Assembly (NCBI GenBank): GCA_900540635.1
Contig: UQGU01000028.1
Location: forward strand, 1 to 29,951
DNA length: 29,951 nucleotides
Reading direction: 5' to 3'
Source: an uncultured Eubacteriales bacterium
GTDB lineage: Bacteria > Bacillota > Clostridia > Oscillospirales > Oscillospiraceae
Within the stretch, counting starts at the first letter, position 1. Every line of letters starts with the position of its first letter. Shown here in pieces: positions 7,345 to 14,664 of this stretch. The translations under genes were made by a program, and so were the position numbers. Below the pieces are notes generated by a model. It searched no databases, was not told where the DNA came from, and was given only the letters and a program-made list of their open reading frames with translations.

Positions 7345-8521
7345 AGCTGCCTCCTAGTTTTCGAAATTCTTCAAAAAATCCGGGGTAGGATTTTTCTACG
7401 CACTGTGCCCCCAGGATGGTAACGCCTTTTTGACACACCGTGGCCGCTATGGCCGCTGCCATGGCAATGCGATGGTCGTTCCGGCTGTCCACGGTTCCGC
7501 CTTTCAGACCGGTACCGCAAACCGTCAGGGTATCCTCCGTGGCGGAGGCTTTGCCGCCCAGCGCTTCCAGCATGGCAATGACGGATTCCACACGGTCTGA
7601 TTCCTTTAGCCGCAGCCGCCGAATATCCGTGAAGACCGCTCCGTGGTTTGCCGCTGCAGTCACGGCCAGAATGGGCACCAGGTCTGGAATGTCCGCAGCG
7701 CAGATGGTCAGATTGTCCGCGGCCAGTGCCGGAAGAAGCCGGGCGCAGGCCCGGTCCCCCTGGGGAGAATCCGGGTTCAGGTTTTGAACGGTGATGCTGC
7801 TGCCCAGAGCCTTTGCCGCCAGGAAGAAGGCAGCGTTGCTCCAGTCACCCTCTACGGTCAGCTCTCCCGGGCTGCGGAAGCCGCCGCCGGAAACGGTGAA
7901 GCCTTCGGCAGGTTTGCCGAACAACGCCATGGCCTGCTGCGTCATGGTCACATAAGGGGCGGATTCCAGCTTTCCTAAAACCGCAATGCGGCTTTCCCCG
8001 GGAATCAGGGCACAGGCCAGAAACAGGCCGGTGATAAACTGGCTGGAAATCCCGCCGCTGATACGGTAAACACCGGGGCGCAGCCGCCCGGTGCAGCGGA
8101 TGGTGTCCTCCGTGGGTCGGGTCAGGGTGCAGCCCATGCGTTCCAGCTCCTCCCACATGGGGCTCAGAGGCCGCTGGGGAAGCCTGCCGGTCATCAAAAA
8201 AGTGGCGTCGCAGCCAAGCGCCCCGGCCACCGGCAGCAGAAACCGCAATGTGGAGCCGCTGTCCTGGCAGGGGAGAACGGCAGATTCGGGAATTTCCTGA
8301 ACAGGTTTTACAGAAAAACCGTCCGGGAGTCTGGTGATCTCTGCACCCAGAGCATTCAGGCATTGGGCGGTTGCATCAATGTCCCGGTTGCTTTCCGGGC
8401 AGTGCAGGATAGTTTCTTTGTCCGCAAAAGCGGCGCAGATCAGCATTCTGTGGGCCTGGGATTTGGAGGGAATGGCAGTAACCGTGCCGTGGAGCTTCCC
8501 CGGTGTAATGGAAATATCCAT
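7325..8521 (-). CDS. aroA: 3-phosphoshikimate 1-carboxyvinyltransferase (EPSP synthase)
   Basis: A 398-residue EPSP synthase joining shikimate-3-phosphate and phosphoenolpyruvate. The N-terminal substrate site is PSKSQAHR, with Lys20, Ser21 and Arg25 at the expected positions. The PEP-loop region reads DSGSTLRF (87-94) instead of the NAGTA form of the E. coli enzyme. Later motifs include SSQFITGLFLACALI, VEGDWSNAAFFLAA, RLKESDRVESV and RNDHRIAMAAAI. It is slightly shorter than the ~427-residue E. coli protein. I start at ATG 8521, four bases after the aroB stop, with AGGAAGG inside the end of aroB. A longer in-frame extension would lie wholly within aroB and is not credible. Confidence 0.96.
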   Translation of the reverse strand: MDISITPGKLHGTVTAIPSKSQAHRMLICAAFADKETILHCPESNRDIDATAQCLNALGAEITRLPDGFSVKPVQEIPESAVLPCQDSGSTLRFLLPVAGALGCDATFLMTGRLPQRPLSPMWEELERMGCTLTRPTEDTIRCTGRLRPGVYRISGGISSQFITGLFLACALIPGESRIAVLGKLESAPYVTMTQQAMALFGKPAEGFTVSGGGFRSPGELTVEGDWSNAAFFLAAKALGSSITVQNLNPDSPQGDRACARLLPALAADNLTICAADIPDLVPILAVTAAANHGAVFTDIRRLRLKESDRVESVIAMLEALGGKASATEDTLTVCGTGLKGGTVDSRNDHRIAMAAAIAATVCQKGVTILGAQCVEKSYPGFFEEFRKLGGSYEQHLR

Positions 8522-8525
8522 AGCC

Positions 8526-9578
8526 TTACATTCCTTCCTGAATCCAGGCAAGCACATCCGAAACCGGGACAGGGAGCACCTTGCAGGAGCCGATGGCTTC
8601 TGGGACAATGATATCCAGGGTGCCGCCGCTGCGTTTTTTATCGGAAAGGGCGATCCCCGCCAGAATCTCGGGGTCATCACCCGTTTCCACCGGCAGACCA
8701 TAGGCACGCAGGGTTTTGAGAATGCGGCCACAGTCCTCCATGGAAAGGATTCCCTTTGCCGCAGCGGCTCTTGCCACAATGGCTGTGCCAATGGCTACGC
8801 TTTGACCGTGAGACAGGGTGAAGCGGCTGTTGGCCTCCACGCTGTGGCCAATGGTGTGACCCAGATTCAGCAGCTTTCTGGCCCCGACGTCAAATTCGTC
8901 CCGGTCCACCACATCCCGCTTCATGGCAACGCAGCGTTCAATGACGTATTCTCGGTCGAATTCCATTCCGGTTCCCGACAGATAGTCAAAGAAATCCCGG
9001 TCAAAGAGAATGCCATACTTGATGACCTCCGCACAGCCGTCCCGGAAGGTGGCCTTCGGCAGGGTATCCAGGCAGGCGGTATCGCAGAGCACCAGGCTGG
9101 GCTGCCAGAAGGCACCCACCAGATTCTTACCCTCCGGCAGATCAATGGCGGTCTTGCCGCCAACGGAGGAATCCACCGCCGCAAGCAGGGTTGTAGGCAC
9201 CTGTACAAACCGAATGCCCCGCAGATAGGTTGCTGCAGCAAAGCCTGCCAGGTCTCCCACCACGCCGCCGCCCAGGGCAACGATGGCATCGGTGCGGGTC
9301 AGGTGGTTCCGGGCCAGAAAGGTCAGAAGCTTCAAATAGCTATCTGCACACTTGCTGGCCTCTCCGGCGGGGAAGACAAAGCTTTTGACCTGAAATCCGG
9401 CATCTGCCAGGCTTTTTTCAGCGGCTTGGCCGAACAGGGGATAGACCGTTGTCTCGCTGACCAGAGCTACGGTTTGAATTTTTTCAAGCGCCTTCACATA
9501 GCCGCCCAGCTGGGACAGCAGGCCGTTTCCAATCAAAATATCGTAGTTTTTGGAAGCTGCAACCGATAGTTTCCTCAT
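8526..9578 (-). CDS. aroB: 3-dehydroquinate synthase
   Basis: A 350-residue NAD- and metal-dependent enzyme closing DAHP to 3-dehydroquinate. Motifs: ALGGGVVGDLAGFAAATYLRG (NAD-binding glycine loop), VPTTLLAAVDSSVGGKTAID, NLVGAFWQP, the metal-ligand glutamate in DGCAEVIKYG, and the histidine ligands in LNLGHTIGHSVE with a further His in LSHGQSVAIG. The length is that of the family. The start is ATG 9578 with AAGGAGG about 9 nt upstream. It overlaps the tyrA stop by 4 nt. It is third in the operon. Confidence 0.97.
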   Translation of the reverse strand: MRKLSVAASKNYDILIGNGLLSQLGGYVKALEKIQTVALVSETTVYPLFGQAAEKSLADAGFQVKSFVFPAGEASKCADSYLKLLTFLARNHLTRTDAIVALGGGVVGDLAGFAAATYLRGIRFVQVPTTLLAAVDSSVGGKTAIDLPEGKNLVGAFWQPSLVLCDTACLDTLPKATFRDGCAEVIKYGILFDRDFFDYLSGTGMEFDREYVIERCVAMKRDVVDRDEFDVGARKLLNLGHTIGHSVEANSRFTLSHGQSVAIGTAIVARAAAAKGILSMEDCGRILKTLRAYGLPVETGDDPEILAGIALSDKKRSGGTLDIIVPEAIGSCKVLPVPVSDVLAWIQEGM

Positions 9579-10405
9579 CCGTCCACTTCCTCCTTCGCCT
9601 TTTTACCCGCTTCCAGCAGGGCCGTCAAGCGTTCTCCGTCCCTGGCTTCCAGAGCATCCCGATAGGCGGTCAGGCTGTCCAGATAGGTGTTCAGCTCGAA
9701 TAGCAGATTGTCCCGGTTCTCCAGGAACAGCTCGCTCCACATGGGTGCATTCAGCCAGGCCACCCGGGTCAGATCCTTGTAGCTTCCGGCGGAGAAGCCC
9801 TTGTGCTGCCGGGCTGTGGGGGATTTGATAAAGGCGTTGCTCAGCACGTGGGGCATCTGGGAGGTAAAGGCAATCATCCTGTCGTGCTCCTCCGCAGTGG
9901 TAACGGAGAACATTCCAAAGCCGCAGGGTGCCATGGCATCCTTTACCCGCTGCAAAAGGTCAATATCGTCAAATCTGGGGGGCACCAAAACCATGGGCGC
10001 ACCCTTGTAGAGATCTGCCCGGCTGTACTTGAAGCCGGAAAAATGGGAGCCTGCCATGGGGTGACCGCCTACAAAGGTAAAGCCGTATTTCCGGGCCACC
10101 GGGAAGCAGCGCTTGCAGACCTCCTGCTTAATGCCGCACAGGTCCAGAACCAGAGCACCGGAATCCACAAGGCGGCCGTTGTCCTCCAGCCATTTGGCGC
10201 TGCCGCCGGGGTAGATGGCAAGCAGCAGCAGCTCACACGCCGGGATTGTTTCCTCATCCAGCCGTCCGTGGACCGCACCGGAGAGCATGGCAAAGGACAG
10301 GGTGCTTTCGTCCAGGTCGGCAGCATAGACCGTGTGACCTGCCACGGCATAAGCCCGGGCCATGGAGCCGCCAATCAGACCTAAGCCCAAAATGCCAACC
10401 TTCAT
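9575..10405 (-). CDS. tyrA: Prephenate dehydrogenase
   Basis: A 276-residue NAD(P)-dependent prephenate (or arogenate) dehydrogenase, the Tyr branch enzyme. It opens with a Rossmann loop GILGLGLIGGSMARAY and has GGHPMAGSHFSGF at about 113-125, matching the catalytic-His segment of the family, followed by TSQMPHVLSNAF and SAGSYKDLTRVA. There is no C-terminal ACT domain and no fused chorismate mutase, so tyrosine control probably comes from the operon leader and from aroF rather than from this protein. The start is ATG 10405 with GGGAGG 7 nt upstream, overlapping the aroF stop by 4 nt. Whether prephenate or arogenate is preferred cannot be told. Confidence 0.95.
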   Translation of the reverse strand: MKVGILGLGLIGGSMARAYAVAGHTVYAADLDESTLSFAMLSGAVHGRLDEETIPACELLLLAIYPGGSAKWLEDNGRLVDSGALVLDLCGIKQEVCKRCFPVARKYGFTFVGGHPMAGSHFSGFKYSRADLYKGAPMVLVPPRFDDIDLLQRVKDAMAPCGFGMFSVTTAEEHDRMIAFTSQMPHVLSNAFIKSPTARQHKGFSAGSYKDLTRVAWLNAPMWSELFLENRDNLLFELNTYLDSLTAYRDALEARDGERLTALLEAGKKAKEEVDG

Positions 10406-11403
10406 ACCATGGCCTCCCGAATGGCGCGGACCTTCCGGGCCACCTCGTCAAACTGGGCAGGGGTCAGGGACTGCGCACCGTCACACAGAGCCTTTTCGGG
10501 ATTATTGTGGACTTCGATCATCAGACCATCCGCGCCCGCTGCCACGGCGGCACAGGACATGGCAGAAACCAGTCTGGATTTGCCTGTGGCATGGCTGGGG
10601 TCTGCAATTACAGGCAGATGGCTCAGCTCGTGCAGCACCGGAATGGCGGACAGATCCATGGTATTTCTGGTGTAGGTTTCAAAGGTCCGGATACCGCGCT
10701 CACAGAGAATCACATTTTCATTGCCCTCGCTCATGATGTATTCGGCGCTCATGAGCAGCTCTTGCAGGGTGTTGGCCAGGCCTCTTTTCAGGAGAATGGG
10801 TTTCTTCGTCTTGCCCAGCTCCTTCAGAAGGTCGAAATTCTGCATATTCCGGGCGCCGACCTGAATCACATCTACGTTTTCAAACAGATCCAGCGCATTG
10901 ATATTCATGATTTCCGTCACGATGGGCAGCCCGGTTTCCTGCTTCGCAATTTCCAGCAGGCGCAGCCCGTCAGCGCCCATGCCCTGAAAGGCGTAGGGAG
11001 AGGTTCTGGGCTTAAAGGCACCGCCCCGCAGGATGGTAGCGCCGCTTTCCTTCACGGCCTTTGCAATTCCTACGATCTGCTCTTCGGATTCCACCGAACA
11101 GGGACCGGCGATCATGGCAAAATATCCGCCGCCTATCCGGGCGGGGCCTGCCTCTACAATGGTGTCGTTGGGGTGGAACTTTCGGTTGGCCTGCTTGAAG
11201 GGCTCCGTGACACGCTTCACGGATTCCACCATGTCCAGGCTTTGCAGCAGCTCCATGTCCACCCGGCTGGTGTCACCCACCAGACCAAGAATGGTCACCT
11301 GGGTGCCCTCGGATACGTGAACATCCAAATTCTGGTTTTTCAGCCACCGGATCAGGTGCTCCTTCTGCTCCTGGGTGGTTCCGTTTTTCAAAATCGCAAT
11401 CAT
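10402..11403 (-). CDS. aroF: 3-deoxy-7-phosphoheptulonate (DAHP) synthase, type I-beta
   Basis: A 333-residue DAHP synthase, committing PEP and erythrose-4-phosphate to aromatic synthesis. Residues 1-~70 form a ferredoxin-like regulatory domain of the kind that gives Tyr/Phe feedback inhibition in Thermotoga-type enzymes. The barrel follows with IAGPCSVES, LRGGAFKPRTSPYAFQG, the QVGARNMQNFDLLK segment, PILLKRGLA, ERGIRTFE, VIADPSHATG and LMIEVHNNPEKALCDG. I choose ATG 11403, behind AGGAGCGGAAGGA and just after the attenuator terminator. Longer in-frame forms would start inside the terminator stem or upstream of it. It is the first structural gene of the operon and so the direct target of the leader attenuator. 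Confidence 0.96.
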   Translation of the reverse strand: MIAILKNGTTQEQKEHLIRWLKNQNLDVHVSEGTQVTILGLVGDTSRVDMELLQSLDMVESVKRVTEPFKQANRKFHPNDTIVEAGPARIGGGYFAMIAGPCSVESEEQIVGIAKAVKESGATILRGGAFKPRTSPYAFQGMGADGLRLLEIAKQETGLPIVTEIMNINALDLFENVDVIQVGARNMQNFDLLKELGKTKKPILLKRGLANTLQELLMSAEYIMSEGNENVILCERGIRTFETYTRNTMDLSAIPVLHELSHLPVIADPSHATGKSRLVSAMSCAAVAAGADGLMIEVHNNPEKALCDGAQSLTPAQFDEVARKVRAIREAMV

Positions 11404-11432
11404 TTTTCCTTCCGCTCCTTGCAAAAAAATAA

Positions 11433-11458
11433 GCGCCGCACGGAAATTCGTGCGGCGC
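11433..11458 (-). terminator. Attenuator terminator of the aro operon leader (stem 3:4)
   Basis: On the minus strand GCGCCGCACG (11458-11449) pairs perfectly with CGUGCGGCGC (11442-11433) across a 6-nt loop. The stem is followed by UUAUUUUUUU (11432-11423). It sits 47 nt after the leader-peptide stop codon and 30 nt before aroF, so when formed it would end transcription ahead of all eight aro genes. Confidence 0.93.
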
Positions 11459-11554
11459 AAGGCTTCATTTTCGCATCCCAAAAGAATTGCAGCACAAATT
11501 TCTATTACCTTTTTGCCTCAAAAAAGTAATAGTAGTAATAAAAGTTGGCTGCAA
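11443..11554 (-). promoter_or_regulatory. Alternative RNA stems of the aromatic attenuator (1:2 and 2:3)
   Basis: Three segments can pair in alternative ways. Segment 1 (11554-11545, UUGCAGCCAA, inside the leader peptide just before the Tyr codons) pairs with segment 2 (11497-11487) over 10 bp with one bulged U. Segment 2 (11502-11492, GAAAUUUGUGC) instead pairs with segment 3 (11453-11443, GCACGAAUUUC) over 11 bp including one G-U. That pairing destroys the terminator. A ribosome stalled on the Tyr/Phe run would cover segment 1 and free segment 2 for antitermination. A ribosome reaching the stop codon would cover segment 2 and allow termination. Confidence 0.88.
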
Positions 11555-11567
11555 ACAGATTCAGCAT
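11505..11567 (-). CDS. Phe/Tyr-rich leader peptide of the aro operon
   Basis: A 20-codon open reading frame. It has GGAGG at 11579-11575, 7 nt before its ATG. The codons at residues 9-16 are Phe-Tyr-Tyr-Tyr-Tyr-Tyr-Phe-Phe, with another Phe at residue 5. It ends in tandem stops UAA UAG. Eight consecutive aromatic codons are far beyond chance, and the position between the operon promoter and an intrinsic terminator is that of a regulatory leader peptide (compare the E. coli pheA and pheST leaders, which are Phe-rich). Its translation is expected to report the supply of charged tRNA-Tyr and tRNA-Phe. The peptide itself probably has no function. It is too short for routine gene finders. There is no established symbol that I know of. 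Confidence 0.93.
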   Translation of the reverse strand: MLNLFAANFYYYYYFFEAKR

Positions 11568-11596
11568 GGAATTGCCTCCAAAGTGGGATTGAGGCG

Positions 11597-11625
11597 ATTA
11601 TAGCACCGGGAAAGGGGAATTGCAA
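11597..11625 (-). promoter_or_regulatory. Promoter of the aro operon
   Basis: On the minus strand TTGCAA (11625-11620) and a perfect TATAAT (11602-11597) are 17 nt apart. A start near 11590 would leave only about 10 nt before the leader-peptide ribosome site, the compact arrangement usual for attenuator leaders. Confidence 0.85.
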
Positions 11626-11683
11626 GAGGTTTTGAAAATTTTTGTTCTTCTTTGAGAAAACCTTGTTTTTGCTGAAAAGACAG

Positions 11684-11712
11684 TGGACATTTACGATAAT
11701 ATGTTTTATACT
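11684..11712 (+). promoter_or_regulatory. Promoter of the pcrA-like helicase gene
   Basis: TGGACA (11684-11689), a 17-nt spacer and TATACT (11707-11712) lie 30 bp before the start codon. It is divergent from the aro promoter, with about 58 bp between the two -35 boxes. Confidence 0.75.
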
Positions 11713-11741
11713 GAACGCAACGTATTTCCCTGGAGGTACCC

Positions 11742-13889
11742 ATGGACTATCTTTCTCAACTCAATCCCGCCCAGGCAGAGGCTGTGACCACTACGGAAGG
11801 GTATATCCGGGTGGTGGCCGGTGCGGGCTCCGGAAAAACCAAAACGCTTACGGCGCGGTATATGTATCTTGTGGATATGCTGGGCATCTCCACTGCCAAT
11901 ATTCTCTGCGTGACCTTCACCAATAAGGCCGCAGCAGAGATGAAAAAGCGCATCCGTCGGCAGCTGCCCGACCAGGACCTGGCCAGGATCACCACCTTCC
12001 ACGGCTTCTGCGTTTCCCTGCTAAAGGAGGACTGCCATGTGGTAGGCTATCCCAAAACCTTTCTCATCATGGATGAGGAGGATAAGAAGGCCATGCTCTC
12101 CACGGTTTTTGAGGATCTGGGCATTACAGGCCGGGATATCACCATCCAGGAGGCCATCGACCATATCGGCTGGCGCAAGGGCGGCAGAGGGTATGTCAAA
12201 ACCCTCATCGATTCCGATATGAATCACCTTCTGGAGCTGACCCAAAGCGCATCCACCCTGAAAGACAAGATCCTCTATCGCTATTTTTACGAGCAGCGAA
12301 AGTGCTTTGCCCTGGATTTTGACGATTTGATCTATTTTGCCCTGTACATTCTCAATCACAGCCAGGAGGTGAGGGAGAAATGGCAGCAGCGGCTGGAATA
12401 TGTCATGGTGGACGAATTTCAGGACATCGACAAGGATCAGTATTCTCTGGCGGATATTCTCTCCGGCTACCATAAGAACCTCTTCGTGGTGGGAGACCCG
12501 GACCAAACCATCTATACCTGGCGGGGGGCGGATGTGAAGTTCATTCTGGAATTCCCCAGCCGTCATCCCGGGGCGAAGACCATTTACTTAAACGAGAATT
12601 ACCGCTCCGCACCCCAGATTTTGGCGGCCTCCAACGCCTTGATTGAAAAGAACCGGGAGCGGCTGGAAAAACGGCTCACCGCCGTCCGGGACGATAACCG
12701 GAAGCCGCTGTATTTTCACGCCAAGACAAGTGCCCTGGAGGCAGACTGGATTACCGCCAATATGCGTGCCCTGCATGAGGCGGAGGAGGGCTTGGCCTAT
12801 TCCGATATGGGCGTGCTGTACCGCGCTCACTATGTATCCCGGGCGCTGGAGGAATCCCTGATCAAGAATAAAATTCCCTATATTCTCTATTCCGGCGTGG
12901 AATTCTATAAACGTAAGGAAATCAAGGATGTGCTCAGCTATCTGCGCATGGTCTACCATCCGGATGATATCAGCTTTCTGCGCACCGTCAACGAGCCGAA
13001 GCGGGGGGTGGGCCGCACCCGGATCGCCGCACTGAAGGCCTATGCCGCTGCCAAGGGCTGCACATTGTATGACGCGCTGCTTGCCAATCTGGAAACGGAA
13101 TCCTTCCGCAGAAGCCACGCCAAGGACTATGCCCGCCTGATTGAAAAATACCGGGCTATTTACGACAACATGGACCTGACGGACCTGCTGGCAGGAATTC
13201 TCCACGACAGCGGCTACGAGACCATGCTGCGTTCTGCCGGAGAGGAAGAGCGCCTGGACAACCTGGCAGAATTGAAGCAGGCCATCTTCGACTTTACCAG
13301 GAAGGCAGGGGAGACCGTGACCCTGGGCAATTATCTGGACCATGCCGCACTCTTTACCAATATGGATACCGGTGAAAAGGCCCAGGCGGTGAAGCTCATG
13401 ACCATCCACTCTGCCAAGGGCCTGGAATTCCCGGTGGTATTCCTGTGCGGATTGTCTGAGGGCATTTTCCCCGGCAAGCGGGCCAATACCCGGGAAAAGC
13501 TGGAAGAGGAACGGCGGCTTTGCTATGTTGCCTTTACCCGGGCCAGAGATCGCCTGTTCCTCTCCGATGCGGCAGGCACAAGCTACGACGGCTCTTTCCG
13601 CTATCCCAGCCGATTTCTCTTCAACGCCGAAAAGGAAAACGTGGACTACGCCGTGCCTCTGGAACCGGGCTTGGAGGAGAAAACCCAGTCCATTGTCCGG
13701 GAAACGGAGGATTTGGGCGAGCAGAGATGCGTCCCTTCGGACGTTACCGGCAGGCGGGTGCGCCATCCGGTGTTTGGAGCCGGTACCGTCATCGGTGTTC
13801 CCAGAGACGGCCAAGGGCTCATCATCCAGTTCGACGGCATCGTCACCCCGCGAACCTTTGCCGACAGCGGAAAAGTCACATTCGAATAA
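11742..13889 (+). CDS. pcrA: ATP-dependent 3'-5' DNA helicase, UvrD/PcrA family
   Basis: A 715-residue superfamily 1A helicase acting in DNA repair and replication restart. Visible motifs: Q motif LNPAQAEAV (Gln11), Walker A GAGSGKT (27-33), Ia TFTNKAAAEM, Walker B with the variant DEFQDID starting at residue 224 (DEFQDTN is commoner), motif III VVGDPDQTIYTWRGAD, IV LNENYRS, V TIHSAKGLEFPVVFL, and VI EERRLCYVAFTRARD. The C-terminus has the tail fold GRRVRHPVFGAGTVIGV that PcrA uses for RNA polymerase contact. The start is ATG 11742 behind GGAGG. It stands as a single-gene unit with its own promoter and a shared downstream terminator. PcrA rather than UvrD or Rep is inferred from the Firmicute context and the tail. 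Confidence 0.93.
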   Translation: MDYLSQLNPAQAEAVTTTEGYIRVVAGAGSGKTKTLTARYMYLVDMLGISTANILCVTFTNKAAAEMKKRIRRQLPDQDLARITTFHGFCVSLLKEDCHVVGYPKTFLIMDEEDKKAMLSTVFEDLGITGRDITIQEAIDHIGWRKGGRGYVKTLIDSDMNHLLELTQSASTLKDKILYRYFYEQRKCFALDFDDLIYFALYILNHSQEVREKWQQRLEYVMVDEFQDIDKDQYSLADILSGYHKNLFVVGDPDQTIYTWRGADVKFILEFPSRHPGAKTIYLNENYRSAPQILAASNALIEKNRERLEKRLTAVRDDNRKPLYFHAKTSALEADWITANMRALHEAEEGLAYSDMGVLYRAHYVSRALEESLIKNKIPYILYSGVEFYKRKEIKDVLSYLRMVYHPDDISFLRTVNEPKRGVGRTRIAALKAYAAAKGCTLYDALLANLETESFRRSHAKDYARLIEKYRAIYDNMDLTDLLAGILHDSGYETMLRSAGEEERLDNLAELKQAIFDFTRKAGETVTLGNYLDHAALFTNMDTGEKAQAVKLMTIHSAKGLEFPVVFLCGLSEGIFPGKRANTREKLEEERRLCYVAFTRARDRLFLSDAAGTSYDGSFRYPSRFLFNAEKENVDYAVPLEPGLEEKTQSIVRETEDLGEQRCVPSDVTGRRVRHPVFGAGTVIGVPRDGQGLIIQFDGIVTPRTFADSGKVTFE

Positions 13890-13894
13890 AAAAC

Positions 13895-13926
13895 TGAGGG
13901 GCTCTGCAAAACAGCAGAACCCCTCA
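13895..13926. terminator. Convergent terminator between pcrA and the HD-domain gene
   Basis: Arms 13895-13907 (TGAGGGGCTCTGC) and 13914-13926 pair with one C-A mismatch around a 6-nt loop. TATTTTT follows on the plus strand and AAAAAA precedes the stem, so it can serve both converging genes. Confidence 0.8.
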
Positions 13927-13933
13927 ACTATTT

Positions 13934-14518
13934 TTAGCCGCAAATGGATTTATATTCCTCGTTGACGCTGTCTTCACAGCTGCGCATGGCGAGAATGGTC
14001 TTTTCCATCAGCTCTTCCAGCGTCCAGCCCAGGTGCTCGGCCCCCTGGGTGATCACATCCCGGGAGCAGCCTGCGGCGAACTTCTTGTCCTTGAATTTCT
14101 TCTTGAGGCTTGCTACCTCCATATCCATCACGCTTTTGCTGGGCCGCATCCGGGCGGCGGCACCGATGAGGCCCGTCAGCTCGTCGGCGGCAAACAGCAC
14201 CCTTTCCATAGGCAGCGTGGGCTCTACATCGCAGCAGATTCCGTAGCCGTGGGAGCAAACGGCGTGGATGAATTCCGGCTCAGCACCGATTTCAGAAAGA
14301 AGCTCCGGCACTTTCAGGCAATGCTGCTCGGGATATTTTTCAAAATCCACATCGTGCAGCAGTCCTACCAGACCCCAGAAATCTTCATCTTCGCCCATTT
14401 CCCGGGCAAAATACCGCATAGTGCCCTCTACGGTCAGGCCGTGGAAGATATGAAAAGGCTCCCGGTTGTACTTTTGCAGCAGCGCCAGGGCCTGGGCGCG
14501 TGTAATTTGGGTTCGCAT
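13934..14518 (-). CDS. HD-domain protein, predicted phosphohydrolase
   Basis: A 194-residue single-domain HD-superfamily protein. The metal-site residues can be followed: a His near residue 26 (FHGLTVEG), the His-Asp pair at 55-56 in LLHDVDFEK, a His in VCSHGYG, and an Asp in AADELTGLIGAAA. The C-terminal third is charged and helical (KKKFKDKKFA). Such proteins hydrolyse phosphate esters of nucleotides or related molecules, but the substrate here is not evident. The start is ATG 14518 with AAGGAGG about 7 nt upstream. It has its own near-consensus promoter, back to back with that of the Mbeg1-like gene, and converges on pcrA. No membrane segment or signal peptide is visible. Confidence 0.85.
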   Translation of the reverse strand: MRTQITRAQALALLQKYNREPFHIFHGLTVEGTMRYFAREMGEDEDFWGLVGLLHDVDFEKYPEQHCLKVPELLSEIGAEPEFIHAVCSHGYGICCDVEPTLPMERVLFAADELTGLIGAAARMRPSKSVMDMEVASLKKKFKDKKFAAGCSRDVITQGAEHLGWTLEELMEKTILAMRSCEDSVNEEYKSICG

Positions 14519-14577
14519 ATCAAGTCCTCCTTTGAAGCGTCTGGCGAAGAAGGCCGCCTTTGGGCGCTTTTGTCCAC

Positions 14578-14606
14578 ATTTTAGTTGAATGTACGGCTGT
14601 TGTCAA
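14578..14606 (-). promoter_or_regulatory. Promoter of the HD-domain gene
   Basis: On the minus strand a perfect TTGACA (14606-14601), a 17-nt spacer and TAAAAT (14583-14578) lie about 60 bp upstream of the start codon. Confidence 0.78.
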
Positions 14607-14608
14607 CC

Positions 14609-14637
14609 TTGAATTCTGCAAACCTGAATGCTATACT
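14609..14637 (+). promoter_or_regulatory. Promoter of the Mbeg1-like gene
   Basis: TTGAAT (14609-14614), a 17-nt spacer and TATACT (14632-14637) with an extended TGC precede the start codon by 27 bp. Its -35 box is only 2 bp from the -35 box of the divergent promoter. Confidence 0.72.
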
Positions 14638-14664
14638 GGTAAGCAATAAGGAGGTTTCGCTTCT

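Noticed and set aside
8522..8791. Ninety-residue N-terminal extension of AroA
   Set aside because: It would lie wholly inside aroB in another frame. A ribosome site and the family N-terminus support ATG 8521.
11404..11600. T-box leader ahead of aroF
   Set aside because: There is no T-box sequence or specifier-loop layout. The leader peptide and stems explain the region better.
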